From Candidatus Saccharimonadota bacterium (lineage in GTDB: Bacteria > Patescibacteriota > Saccharimonadia > Saccharimonadales > Saccharimonadaceae), in NCBI GenBank assembly GCA_905372095.1, contig CAJPNK010000001.1:386366-450365 (forward strand): DNA of 64,000 nucleotides, in the 5' to 3' direction. The position numbers were made by a program, and so were the translations under genes. The notes beneath the pieces were generated by a model. That model worked only from the letters and a program-made list of their open reading frames with translations. It made no database searches and was not told the DNA's origin. Below, piece after piece: positions 17,772-26,213 of this stretch. The first letter of the stretch is position 1. Each line of letters opens with the position of its first letter.

Positions 17772-18392
17772 ATGAAACAGATGTCAACAAAGCCGTCTAA
17801 GCGTCAAGCAGAAATACTCGACTTCATTGAAGTATTTCAAAAAACAAACAGGTATTCGCCGTCACTGGCCGAGATAGCAGAGCACTTTAGTGTTTCAATA
17901 CCCACCATACATCAGCATGTGTCGTACCTCAAGGGAAAAGGGCTACTTTCTGGCGATAAGGGAGCGAGGCGGGCTATCGAGATGACTCAGCCACGTTCTA
18001 GTGATTTTGGGGTTGTTAGTATTCCTCTACTCGGTACAATCGCCGCTGGAGGTCCTATCGAGGCAATCTGTACGAGTGAAAGTATTGACGTGCCATCAAT
18101 GATGATAAAAAACAGTGCCAGATACTACGCCTTAAGAGTTAGTGGCACAAGCATGATCGAAGAAGGTATATCCGATGGGGATATTGTTGTCGTAAGAAAT
18201 CAACCTATTGTTGAAAACGGTGAAAAAGCTGTGGTATATTTGCCAGAAAAAGACGCTGTTACGCTCAAGAAATTATATCGAGAAGCTGGTAGAATAAAGC
18301 TAGTACCCGCCAATAGCTTTATGAAACCTTTTTATGAAAATAGTGTTGAGGTCCAAGGTAAGGTTGTTGGAGTTATAAGGAGCGAGGTATGA
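17772..18392 (+). CDS. LexA-like self-cleaving repressor (HTH plus S24 peptidase)
   Basis: A 206-residue protein with LexA architecture. The winged HTH (5-70) ends in the LexA-typical GARRAIEM. The S24 domain contains the Ala-Gly cleavage site (A92-G93 in TIAAGGP), the catalytic Ser127 in GTSM and Lys166 in VTLKKL, so the SOS-type self-cleavage machinery looks intact. The transcript is leaderless. It is divergent from the CD-NTase (91 bp between starts) and was coupled to a methyltransferase gene by an ATGA overlap. It could be the chromosomal LexA or a dedicated island repressor; the location favours the latter. Confidence 0.88.
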   Translation: MKQMSTKPSKRQAEILDFIEVFQKTNRYSPSLAEIAEHFSVSIPTIHQHVSYLKGKGLLSGDKGARRAIEMTQPRSSDFGVVSIPLLGTIAAGGPIEAICTSESIDVPSMMIKNSARYYALRVSGTSMIEEGISDGDIVVVRNQPIVENGEKAVVYLPEKDAVTLKKLYREAGRIKLVPANSFMKPFYENSVEVQGKVVGVIRSEV

Positions 18393-18535
18393 CAAAGAGC
18401 AGAAAGTCGATATCTCTATTCACTGGAGCCGAAGGTCTCGATACTGGTTTTGCTAAGGCGGGTACAGTTACTATTTGAGTTAATGGGATCAATAAAGATA
18501 CGTGTGACACCAAAATATCTCAAGCGAACTTAGGA
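18389..18535 (+). pseudogene. Remnant of a DNA cytosine-5 methyltransferase
   Basis: The ATG overlaps the LexA-like stop (ATGA) and has AGGAG upstream. The first 29 codons read into SAM-binding motif I of C5-methyltransferases (SLFTGAEGLDTGFAKAG) and then hit TGA at 18476-18478. Past the stop the same frame gives VNGINKDTCDT...QANLG, matching the next conserved block (usually NDIN plus an acidic pair). After about 18535 the similarity ends. A truncated, dead gene, once co-transcribed with the repressor. Confidence 0.7.
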
Positions 18536-18870
18536 ATATTGAAAAGAGACTCGACGTTTTGGTTGATTCTTTGATTGATGGAGTTATCAAAAAATTGGTC
18601 TATCTTGCCAAGAAAGACAAGTTGATATGTAGAAAAATCAAGTTAGAATGAAAGAAAGCTGATTTTGAGCAAAAAGAAAACAATTGGATCGAACCATTGA
18701 AACAATGGGTTCAAAAAACTCATAATGCCGAAGGATTAGCCGCTTTAAACGATTTTGGTGAAATCAAAACGTTTGTCGGGAAAATCGGAACGAGTCACTA
18801 CCTGACCAGCAAAAACACTAGACTGACCTTCAGTACAGGCTGATGCATTGTCGCAAAAGTACGGAAATTT
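18531..18870 (+). pseudogene. Remnant of a large serine recombinase C-terminus
   Basis: From 18535 a frame reads NIEKRLDVLVDSLIDGVI, then YLAKKDKL, a TGA at 18648-18650, and then KADFEQKENNWIEPLKQW. This is the coiled-coil tail of large serine recombinases, with an internal stop and a probable frameshift near 18838 (a shifted frame continues toward tRNA-Gln). The N-terminal catalytic domain is missing. It appears joined directly to the methyltransferase remnant by a deletion. It suggests the defence island arrived on a mobile element that can no longer move. Confidence 0.6.
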
Positions 18871-18875
18871 TCTCT

Positions 18876-18950
18876 TGGCTGGGTCGGCAGGATTCGAACC
18901 TGCGAATGCTGGGACCAAAACCCAGTGCCTTACCACTTGGCGACGACCCA
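18876..18950 (-). tRNA. tRNA-Gln (UUG)
   Basis: Cloverleaf with a 7-bp acceptor stem TGGGTCG/CGACCCA, anticodon stem CTGGG/CCCAG and loop TTTTGGT (anticodon TTG); T-arm GTTCGAATC and encoded CCA. Its 3' end faces the recombinase remnant. Confidence 0.95.
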
Positions 18951-18959
18951 CTAATAAAC

Positions 18960-18989
18960 GAGCGTGCAACAAGTATTATACCACGCTCA
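18960..18989 (-). promoter_or_regulatory. tRNA-Gln promoter with inverted repeat
   Basis: Minus-strand TATAAT at 18975-18980, 24 nt before the tRNA, is flanked by a 7-bp inverted repeat (GAGCGTG/CACGCTC, 18960-18966 and 18983-18989). Confidence 0.6.
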
Positions 18990-19004
18990 TCAATGATATG
19001 GAAA

Positions 19005-19736
19005 TTACGACATAGAATATAACCGCACCCATTCCTCAGGGGTCAACTCTGACGGTTTGCGTTCAGGGTTGATACTGGCTTTAACGCGCGGTGTGTCAGC
19101 AAAGACTTTTTGTGAGGCGTAGCATTTTGCGACGAAACTTTGGTACTCGTCGCGTTCTAATGTAGGCAAGAGCGGCTCGGGTCGCGGTTTCAACTCTAGC
19201 AGCACGGTATCGACTGCTGGCGGCGGTGTGAAATCTGTGCGGCGCAGCGGGCGGCGGATTCGCGTCTGCCACCAAGGAGCTAATTGCGCGCCTAATTGAG
19301 AGGTAAAGTGCCGGTCGCTTGGTACTATTTTTTGCGCGAATTGTTTTTGGACGATCAGGTAAATTGATCGCGGTGCGTGTATCTCGTCGTTACTAGTCAA
19401 TTTGCGTACTATGTCGGCGCTCAAGCGAAAAGGGATGTTAGCAAAAACTTTGTATGGTTCATCTGGTAATTTCGCTTGCAGAAAATCTTGTGCTATTACT
19501 TTGACGTTTTTGTGCCGGCGCATATTTTGTTGTAGTTTGTTGAGAGTACCTGGTTCGTTTTCGTATGCTAAAACTTGCCGGCATCGGCGTGCTAACACTG
19601 CCGTAATGGCGCCGCTGCCAGCGCCGATATCTATTACCAAATCGCCGCGGCGTATGTTGCTGTGGCCTATCAGCTCGGCAATCAAGCGTGGATTACGCAA
19701 AAAATGCTGCGAATGGGTGGCGACTTGGCGTCTCAT
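19005..19736 (-). CDS. Erm-like rRNA adenine N6-methyltransferase
   Basis: A 243-residue SAM-dependent rRNA (adenine-N6) methyltransferase. N-terminal SQHFLRNPRLI, motif I DIGAGSGAIT and motif IV NIPFRLSADIV are visible. The NIPF form of motif IV and the QHFL start are typical of Erm 23S rRNA A2058 methyltransferases, while KsgA normally has NLPY. Erm enzymes give macrolide-lincosamide-streptogramin resistance, but a housekeeping KsgA-like role is not excluded. TAAAAT at 19743-19748 is 6 nt before the ATG. It is divergent from the phosphoketolase gene. Confidence 0.82.
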   Translation of the reverse strand: MRRQVATHSQHFLRNPRLIAELIGHSNIRRGDLVIDIGAGSGAITAVLARRCRQVLAYENEPGTLNKLQQNMRRHKNVKVIAQDFLQAKLPDEPYKVFANIPFRLSADIVRKLTSNDEIHAPRSIYLIVQKQFAQKIVPSDRHFTSQLGAQLAPWWQTRIRRPLRRTDFTPPPAVDTVLLELKPRPEPLLPTLERDEYQSFVAKCYASQKVFADTPRVKASINPERKPSELTPEEWVRLYSMS

Positions 19737-19807
19737 AATGTGATTTTACCACGAAAAAGCGGCTAATCAGTTGGCAATATTTACCATAACCTTTATAATA
19801 TAAAGTT

Positions 19808-22207
19808 ATGAATGCACACGAAAAACACTCGATAAAGCAATATTTGCGTGCGGCAGACTATCTGACGGTGGGGCAAATATTTTTGGCAGAAAATCATCTG
19901 CTGAAAAAGGAATTAACTTTTAACGATATCAAATCGCGGATTCTCGGACACTGGGGAAGCGGGCCAGGTATTAACTTTGCTTACGCGCATCTCAGCTATT
20001 CGGCCAAGAAACATAATAAGGACATGATGTTTGTGTTGGGGCCGGGGCATGGCTTCCCGGCACTGCAAGCTAATCTTTTTTTGGAAGGTACGCTTGCTAA
20101 TTTTGATCCGTCGATGGAGACTAACTTGGATGGTATTCGCAAACTATGCCGCGAATTTAGCTGGCCGTACGGTTTTCCGAGCCATTCTAATCCCGAGACG
20201 CCGGGCGTGATTCTCGAGGGTGGTGAACTTGGTTACGCACTCAGCACTAGTTATGGTGCAGCGATGGATAATCCTGATTTGACGGTAGCTTGCTTGATTG
20301 GTGACGGCGAAGCCGAAACTGGGCCGACGGCTGGCGCTTGGCATCTCAATAAGTTGCTTAACCCGCGCAAAGATGGTGTAGTGTTGCCAATTCTTCATCT
20401 CAACGGTTATAAGATTTCAGCGCCGACTGTTTTTGGCCGAATGAGTAATTACGAACTGATGACGCTCTTTAGCGGCTACGGTTATGAGCCGCGCATTGTT
20501 GACGCTACAAAAGACGGCGTCGATCCGCACGATGAAATGGCAAACGCGCTTGAGTGGGCTCACAATTTGGTTGCCGAGATTCGTGCTAGTACGAACACAG
20601 AAGCGCCGCGCATGCCGATGATTATCATGCGCACGCTAAAGGGCTGGACTGGGCCGAAATTTGTCGAAGGCAACAAAATCGAAGGTAACTGCCTAGCACA
20701 CCAGACAGTGCTTAGCGAAGCGAAATCCGACCCTGAGCAGCTCAAAATCTTGAATCAATGGCTCAAGAGTTATAAGTTTGACGAGCTATTCAACGAAACG
20801 ACAGGTTTTGGTGATTTTGTCAAAGAAATTTTGCCAGACAAGTTAGAGAGGCGGCTGGGCATGTCGCCGCACGCCCGTGGCGGTGCTGATGTCTATCAGC
20901 CGCTCAAATTGCCGCGCGTCGAAGATTATGCTGAAGACGCCGAAATCCCTGGCACTATTGGCTCTAGCAGTATGCGCCGGGCTGGCGCTTACTTGACCGA
21001 GGTCTTTCGTCTCAACGCCGAGAGTAAGAACTTCCGTTTCATGAGCCCAGACGAGACTTATTCCAACAAGCTTGACGAGATATTCCAGGCTACTAGCCGC
21101 AGTTGGCAATGGCCGATCATGGAGTGGGATAAGGATCTGTCGCGTGATGGCCGAGTCATGGAAATGTTGTCCGAACACAATATGCAGGGCTTGATGCAAG
21201 GCTACGTACTAACAGGCCGCCACGCTATATTCGCTAGTTATGAAGCATTTTTGCAAGTCGTCGGCAGCATGGTTGACCAGTATGCTAAGTTTCTCACCCA
21301 AAGCCGTAACGTCGAATGGCGAGGTACCATACCTAGTATCAACTATATACTGACTTCGAGCGGGTGGCGCCAAGATCATAATGGTTTCAGTCACCAGAAT
21401 CCTGGCTTTATCGACGATATTCTACGCCGCCAGAGTAATTTCAGTGATGTTTACTTCCCGTCGGACGGTAATGTCACGCTAGTTTGCTTAGAGCATATGC
21501 TGTCAAGCGTTCGCCAGATTAACGCGCTGGTGGCCGGCAAAACTCTCGAGCCGCGATGGCTGCCGCCAGAACTGGCTCGCCAACAGGTCGATGCTGGTCT
21601 GATGGTTTGGGATTTTGCTAGCGATGAACATCCTGATCTAGTTATGGCCGCTTGCGGCGATTATCCGACCAAAGAAACTATGGCAGCTATTGATATTGTC
21701 AAAACGCATTGCCCGAACGCTAAAATTCGCTGCGTTAACGTTTCGAGTCTGACTACTGTTGGCTTTGGTACGTTGCGTCGCGTTGCCGACCAAAAGTTCT
21801 TTGACAAGGTGTTTACTGACGACAAGCCAGTTATCTTCAATTTCCACGGCTATCCTCAGACAGTCAAATCGATACTCTTTAACTATGCTGTTGATTCGAC
21901 ACGCTTCGATATTCGCGGTTACAAAGAGATTGGGTCGACGACCACGCCGTTTGACATGCATGTTCGCAATGAAACCAGCCGCTATGATTTGGCAATTGCT
22001 GCATTCCGCCAGCTGGGCCGCAATGGCGTCGTTCCGTTTGAGGAGGCCGAGCACTTGGCTTCGATCTACCAGGGCAAGATTGACGAGAATACTGCTTATA
22101 TCAAGGCTAACGGCGTTGACTTGCCAGAAATTGACGCCTGGGTGTGGCCAGCAGCACGCGGACTAGGCGAGGCAAAAGAGGAAGCCTGGCACGGGCAAAC
22201 AAATTAA
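19808..22207 (+). CDS. xfp: Xylulose-5-phosphate/fructose-6-phosphate phosphoketolase
   Basis: A 799-residue thiamine-diphosphate enzyme that splits xylulose-5-P (or fructose-6-P) with phosphate into acetyl phosphate and an aldose phosphate. Full family length. Visible are VLGPGHGFPAL, the ThDP/metal site LIGDGEAETGP, GYKISAPTVFGR and the C-terminal HGYPQTV. The next gene, acetate kinase, turns the acetyl phosphate into ATP; together they make the energy step of a heterofermentative bypass. TATAAT at 19794-19799 lies 8 nt before the ATG. Confidence 0.97.
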   Translation: MNAHEKHSIKQYLRAADYLTVGQIFLAENHLLKKELTFNDIKSRILGHWGSGPGINFAYAHLSYSAKKHNKDMMFVLGPGHGFPALQANLFLEGTLANFDPSMETNLDGIRKLCREFSWPYGFPSHSNPETPGVILEGGELGYALSTSYGAAMDNPDLTVACLIGDGEAETGPTAGAWHLNKLLNPRKDGVVLPILHLNGYKISAPTVFGRMSNYELMTLFSGYGYEPRIVDATKDGVDPHDEMANALEWAHNLVAEIRASTNTEAPRMPMIIMRTLKGWTGPKFVEGNKIEGNCLAHQTVLSEAKSDPEQLKILNQWLKSYKFDELFNETTGFGDFVKEILPDKLERRLGMSPHARGGADVYQPLKLPRVEDYAEDAEIPGTIGSSSMRRAGAYLTEVFRLNAESKNFRFMSPDETYSNKLDEIFQATSRSWQWPIMEWDKDLSRDGRVMEMLSEHNMQGLMQGYVLTGRHAIFASYEAFLQVVGSMVDQYAKFLTQSRNVEWRGTIPSINYILTSSGWRQDHNGFSHQNPGFIDDILRRQSNFSDVYFPSDGNVTLVCLEHMLSSVRQINALVAGKTLEPRWLPPELARQQVDAGLMVWDFASDEHPDLVMAACGDYPTKETMAAIDIVKTHCPNAKIRCVNVSSLTTVGFGTLRRVADQKFFDKVFTDDKPVIFNFHGYPQTVKSILFNYAVDSTRFDIRGYKEIGSTTTPFDMHVRNETSRYDLAIAAFRQLGRNGVVPFEEAEHLASIYQGKIDENTAYIKANGVDLPEIDAWVWPAARGLGEAKEEAWHGQTN

Positions 22208-22228
22208 CGTAAAGAAAAGGGTGGGGGA

Positions 22229-23410
22229 ATGTCATTACTACTAATCGCAAATCCAGGCAGCGCTAGCCGCAAATACGCGCTGGTCGACGACAAGCTCAAA
22301 GAAGTTGCCGCGTTACATATTGAGCAGAGCGGCAGCGAATTAATCGTGACGCTGCGTACTGGCGGCGATACGCGACAAGTACCGCTTGGTTTTGCTGACA
22401 TTTCCCAGTCGGCCGCACATCTATATGGCATTTTTAACCGCGAACATTTACTAGAAAGTCCTAGCGATGTTCGCGCGATCGGCCTGCGGATTGTTGCGCC
22501 GAGCAACTATTTTCTCAAAGACAGGCTTGTTGACGATGACGTTGTCCAGCATATACGCGATATTCTGCCGCTTGACCCGATTCACGTCTCCGGTACGTTG
22601 CAAGAGCTAGAAGCTCTGCGCTCGTCGCTGCCGACTGTACCAGTGGCGCTAATTTCGGATAGTGCTTTTCACGCTCGCAAGCCGAGCTACGCCTGGAATT
22701 ATGGTATCAATCTGCAAGACGCTGATCGCTTCGAGATTAAGCGTTTTGGTTATCATGGTTTGTCGGTTTCGTCTGCTGTTAATGAGCTGTGGAACCGCGG
22801 CAAATTACCACCAAAGGTCGTCGTCTGTCATCTAGGTAGCGGCTCGTCTGTGAGTGCAGTTTTTCATGGTCGCAGCATCGACAACACCATGGGTTACTCG
22901 GCGCTAGAGGGGGTAATTATGGCAACGCGTACCGGTTCTATCGATTACACTGCTGCTATGGCTCTCAAAACTAAACTTGGTCTCGATGATGATCAGTTTG
23001 AGCATTATCTTGATGAGAAGGGCGGCCTACTCGGACTCAGCGGAACTAGCGATATTCGTGAAATTCTTGATCGCGAAGCTAATGGCGACCATATTGCTCA
23101 TCTAGCGCTGATGACTTTGATTCACAGTGTCCATAAGGCTATCGGTGCGATGGTGGTCGCCATGAACGGCGCCGACTTGCTGGTATTTACTGGCACGGTA
23201 GGGGAACGTTCGGCAAATTTGCGCCGGCGCATCGTTGCTCACTTGGAATGCCTCGACTTCATACTTGACGGCAATCGTAACAAATCATGTCTTAACCCGA
23301 CCGAGTTCACTAGCATCTCGCAAGCGGCAGTCAGCAAGCCGATAATTGTCATACCGACAGATGAAGGCGTCGAAATTGCTCGCCATACTGTTAAGTTACT
23401 AGCGTCATAA
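22229..23410 (+). CDS. ackA: Acetate kinase
   Basis: A 393-residue ASKHA-fold kinase making ATP and acetate from acetyl phosphate. The phosphate-1 motif reads NPGSASRKYAL instead of the usual NAGSSSLK. Later motifs RFGYHGLSV, VVCHLGSGSSVSAV, NTMGYSALEG and VFTGTVGERS (usually FTGGIGE) are all present. It lies 21 nt after the phosphoketolase with a purine-rich GGGTGGGGG Shine-Dalgarno, so it is the second gene of that operon. Motif deviations suggest a diverged but active enzyme. Confidence 0.94.
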   Translation: MSLLLIANPGSASRKYALVDDKLKEVAALHIEQSGSELIVTLRTGGDTRQVPLGFADISQSAAHLYGIFNREHLLESPSDVRAIGLRIVAPSNYFLKDRLVDDDVVQHIRDILPLDPIHVSGTLQELEALRSSLPTVPVALISDSAFHARKPSYAWNYGINLQDADRFEIKRFGYHGLSVSSAVNELWNRGKLPPKVVVCHLGSGSSVSAVFHGRSIDNTMGYSALEGVIMATRTGSIDYTAAMALKTKLGLDDDQFEHYLDEKGGLLGLSGTSDIREILDREANGDHIAHLALMTLIHSVHKAIGAMVVAMNGADLLVFTGTVGERSANLRRRIVAHLECLDFILDGNRNKSCLNPTEFTSISQAAVSKPIIVIPTDEGVEIARHTVKLLAS

Positions 23411-23503
23411 TTTTGGTCGTTGGAAAGGTATGCGTTATTGCTGCGGGGATAGTCTTCGTGATCTATGTCAAATGGTATCTTTCATTTTGTTATAATAAGT
23501 ACG

Positions 23504-25093
23504 ATGAAAAGACAGCCACTCGAGACTATTCACCTTGACAAAATCGTTGGTGGTGGACAAGCCCTAGGGACGCTGGTCGACGGGCGCAAATGTTTCGTAT
23601 GGGGCGGACTGCCTGGTGAGACCGTCACCGTTCGCATTACCAAAAAGAAGTCGCACTTCGTCGAAGCGATCGTCGAGAAAGTAATCTCGCCGAGTCCCGA
23701 CCGTATCCAGCCGCACGACCCAGACAGTTATCTTTCGACCAGTCCGTGGCAAATCATGCCGCTCGAGATTGAACAGGCGTACAAAAGGCAACTGATCGAC
23801 GACGCCTTCACACTGCATGGTATTGCATTACCAGAGACAATTGACATTTATTGCGACAATGTCGCATATGGTTATCGCAACAAAGTCGAATTTAGCTGGT
23901 ACAGTGAATCGGTAGTATCCCGAGCGGTATCTCAGAAAAAATCTTGGCTTGTCTCGGGTCCCAAATTATTTTCTGATGATACCCGAGGGGTAAATGCGCA
24001 TAGTGACCGCGATGGTCCATTTAGTGATACGCTTGATTTAGCGTTTTTTCGCCGCGGCAGCAAAGGCAAGATTGTCGTCGATGGCACAAGTTTGGCGCGC
24101 CCAGAAATCAACAACTTGGCGCGTGCGATCCGCGATTTACTGCGCCATAAACGCGTCTCGGCCCGCCAGCTCAAAACCCTGCTCATCCGCTGCGATCAGT
24201 CAGGAGGTTGTGTATGGCAGTTGTATATTAAAGATCGCTTGCCCGAAATTATCACCGCTGATGAAGCCGCCAAATTACCGGCTCAGGGCGGGGAAATTAT
24301 CTATTCTGATCCGCGCTCGCCAGCCAGCCGCATCACCGAGCGCTTGGCGCGTTTTGGCGACACGACACTGATCGACACCATCCTCGGCACGCCGTTCCGC
24401 TACGCCTGCGAAGGCTTTTTCCAAGTCAACATACCGGTTTACGAGCAGGCGCTGCGCGATATGCGGGAGTGGATGTCACACAATCGTAGCGATAATCAAC
24501 AGCGAGTAATATCTCAGAAAAAATCTGGGCAACATAGAGAAAGTAAGCAGCACGGCTCGTCAAACTCTTTTTCTGAAGGCTTTGCCTTTCCGGCAAAGGC
24601 GCGCCAAGAGCGCCAGCTAGATCAGTTAGCGGCGCGCCGGCCTGAAGAGAAAGATGTTTGCGAGACGGGCGAGCCAGCCCTCGACCTCTACGCTGGCGTT
24701 GGTACCATCGGCCTGACTATTGGCGGTGGCAACGTCACGCTGGTGGAAATCAACGAACACGCCGTCACCGAAATGCAGCGCAACATCACCGAACTTGACC
24801 GCACCGACGCTCATGCTGTCCTTGCTCCCAGCGAACAAGCTCTCGATTATATTACAGGCAAGGAAATCGTCATCGTTGATCCGCCGCGCGCCGGCCTGCA
24901 TGCCGACGTTATTGCAACATTGTTGCAACAACTGCCACCACGCATCATCTACCTCAGCTGCAACCCTGTCACCCAAGCCCGCGACGTCGCCTTGCTCCAG
25001 CAACACTACCGCATCGCTTGGCACCGCGGCTACAACTTTTTCCCGCGTACGCCGCATATTGAACATTTAATCATTCTTGATAAGAAGCCGTAA
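23504..25093 (+). CDS. TrmA/RlmD-family RNA uracil-C5 methyltransferase with insertions
   Basis: A 529-residue SAM-dependent RNA m5U methyltransferase. It has an N-terminal TRAM domain (1-60), the SAM motif ALDLYAGVGTIGLTI, VDPPRAGLH and the catalytic cysteine in IYLSCNPVTQARD. The Cys cluster that binds 4Fe-4S in RlmD is absent (around residues 66-88 no Cys). Two low-complexity insertions (about 135-180 and 325-385) interrupt the domain and share an exact 17-nt repeat. The start is the ATG 7 nt after TATAAT (23491-23496); a longer frame to 23465 lacks support. Target uridine unknown. Confidence 0.88.
   Translation: MKRQPLETIHLDKIVGGGQALGTLVDGRKCFVWGGLPGETVTVRITKKKSHFVEAIVEKVISPSPDRIQPHDPDSYLSTSPWQIMPLEIEQAYKRQLIDDAFTLHGIALPETIDIYCDNVAYGYRNKVEFSWYSESVVSRAVSQKKSWLVSGPKLFSDDTRGVNAHSDRDGPFSDTLDLAFFRRGSKGKIVVDGTSLARPEINNLARAIRDLLRHKRVSARQLKTLLIRCDQSGGCVWQLYIKDRLPEIITADEAAKLPAQGGEIIYSDPRSPASRITERLARFGDTTLIDTILGTPFRYACEGFFQVNIPVYEQALRDMREWMSHNRSDNQQRVISQKKSGQHRESKQHGSSNSFSEGFAFPAKARQERQLDQLAARRPEEKDVCETGEPALDLYAGVGTIGLTIGGGNVTLVEINEHAVTEMQRNITELDRTDAHAVLAPSEQALDYITGKEIVIVDPPRAGLHADVIATLLQQLPPRIIYLSCNPVTQARDVALLQQHYRIAWHRGYNFFPRTPHIEHLIILDKKP
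23928..23944 (+). repeat. 17-nt direct repeat, copy 1, in insertion 1 of the methyltransferase gene
   Basis: TATCTCAGAAAAAATCT, identical to 24510-24526. It is next to CCCGAG (23919-23924), CTCGGGT (23953-23959) and ACCCGAG (23981-23987), which form alternative inverted repeats. Confidence 0.8.
24510..24526 (+). repeat. 17-nt direct repeat, copy 2, in insertion 2 of the methyltransferase gene
   Basis: Identical to copy 1 and in the same reading frame (SQKKS in both). It is followed by a CTTTGCC/GGCAAAG hairpin and two GGCGCGCC palindromes within 24570-24640. Confidence 0.8.
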
Positions 25094-25168
25094 GATACTC
25101 TTTTTATACAGAGTTTATTCGACTAATTCGGGTGCGAGGCTGGCTAATTGCTGCTATACTATTAGGTG

Positions 25169-26143
25169 ATGTTTGACAAAGCTATTGACGCTATCAATAA
25201 CGCGCAGAAAATTGTTGTAGTCCAAGCGGAAAATCCTGACGGTGATAGTATCGGCAGCAGCTTAGCCTTGGAAGAAATTCTAAGCGATCTCGGGAAAAGC
25301 GTTCAGTTGCACTGTCCAGTTGATACACCGAAATACTTACGTTACATTCACGGCTGGGATCGAATAACTAGCGATTTTGACACGAATGCCAACTTAGCAA
25401 TCATTGTTGATACTAATGCTGAACTATTAATCAGTAAAAGCTTAAGTATGCCAGGTGTGCGTCATTTTCTTGAGACGCGTCCCGTTATAGTGTTGGATCA
25501 TCACGCAACTGATTCGACGCTGACTTTTGATGCTACTCATGTCAACCAGCCGGTAGTTGCAGCTGGCGAACTGATTTACAATCTAGCGCATACTGCCGGC
25601 TGGGTAATTAATCCGCAAGCTGCAGAAAATATGCTGATTGCTATCATGAGTGATAGCCTAGGCTTAACAACGCAAAATACCACAGCCGACTCGTTTCGTG
25701 TCGCTGGCGAATTAACTGCGCTCGGTGCTAGCAACTCAGCTATTGAGGAGCGACGCCGCGAATTTATGAAAAAGTCGCCAGAGATTTTGGCATATAAAGG
25801 CCGCTTGATTGAACGTATCGAATATTTGCTCGATGGTAAATTAGCTATAATTCATATTCCGTGGGAAGAGATCCAAAAATATAGCGATCAGTATAATCCG
25901 AGCGTTCTAGTGCTTGACGAAATGCGTTTAGTCGAGGGGGTTGAAGTGGCTTGCGCTATCAAAACTTACCCTGACGGTAAATTAACCGGGAAATTACGCA
26001 GTAATATGCCAGTGTCAGAGCAGATAGCTGGATATTTCGGCGGCGGCGGGCACGCTTATGCTGCAGGTTTTCGCGTGTATGACGATTATGCAGTGATTGT
26101 GCGCGAACTAGTTGAGGCTGCGGATAAGTCTTTACGCGGGTAA
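25169..26143 (+). CDS. DHH/DHHA1 phosphoesterase (NrnA-like)
   Basis: A 324-residue phosphoesterase of the NrnA/pAp phosphatase type, which degrades short RNA oligonucleotides, pAp, or linear and cyclic dinucleotides. The DHH domain has NPDGDSIGS, VDTNAE and DHHATDS metal motifs; DHHA1 ends in the FGGGGHAYAAGF motif. The ATG is preferred over an in-frame GTG one codon upstream; TATACT at 25155-25160 is 8 nt before it. A terminator follows. If the neighbouring wall-hydrolase leader does sense a cyclic dinucleotide, this enzyme could be relevant, but that is speculation. Confidence 0.92.
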   Translation: MFDKAIDAINNAQKIVVVQAENPDGDSIGSSLALEEILSDLGKSVQLHCPVDTPKYLRYIHGWDRITSDFDTNANLAIIVDTNAELLISKSLSMPGVRHFLETRPVIVLDHHATDSTLTFDATHVNQPVVAAGELIYNLAHTAGWVINPQAAENMLIAIMSDSLGLTTQNTTADSFRVAGELTALGASNSAIEERRREFMKKSPEILAYKGRLIERIEYLLDGKLAIIHIPWEEIQKYSDQYNPSVLVLDEMRLVEGVEVACAIKTYPDGKLTGKLRSNMPVSEQIAGYFGGGGHAYAAGFRVYDDYAVIVRELVEAADKSLRG

Positions 26144-26161
26144 TTTGTCTGTTCTAAATTA

Positions 26162-26190
26162 AAAAACCGCTAGCGTATGTAGCGGTTTTT
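26162..26190. terminator. Bidirectional terminator between the DHH and CHAP genes
   Basis: Perfect 11-bp stem AAAAACCGCTA/TAGCGGTTTTT with a 7-nt loop, between convergent genes. Confidence 0.9.
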
Positions 26191-26213
26191 CTAATTCTAC
26201 TAGTTATAATTAT

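Noticed and set aside
18389..18870. Reassigned TGA codon (as in SR1/Gracilibacteria) that would restore the methyltransferase and recombinase ORFs
   Set aside because: Intact genes in the window end with TGA (for example the UDG-like and LexA-like genes), the joined fragment lacks essential motifs of both enzymes, and a frameshift is also needed.
15600..18950. attL/attR direct repeats from the tRNA-Gln 3' end around the island
   Set aside because: No copy of the tRNA 3' segment was found in 15600-15850; serine recombinases also need not use tRNA sites.
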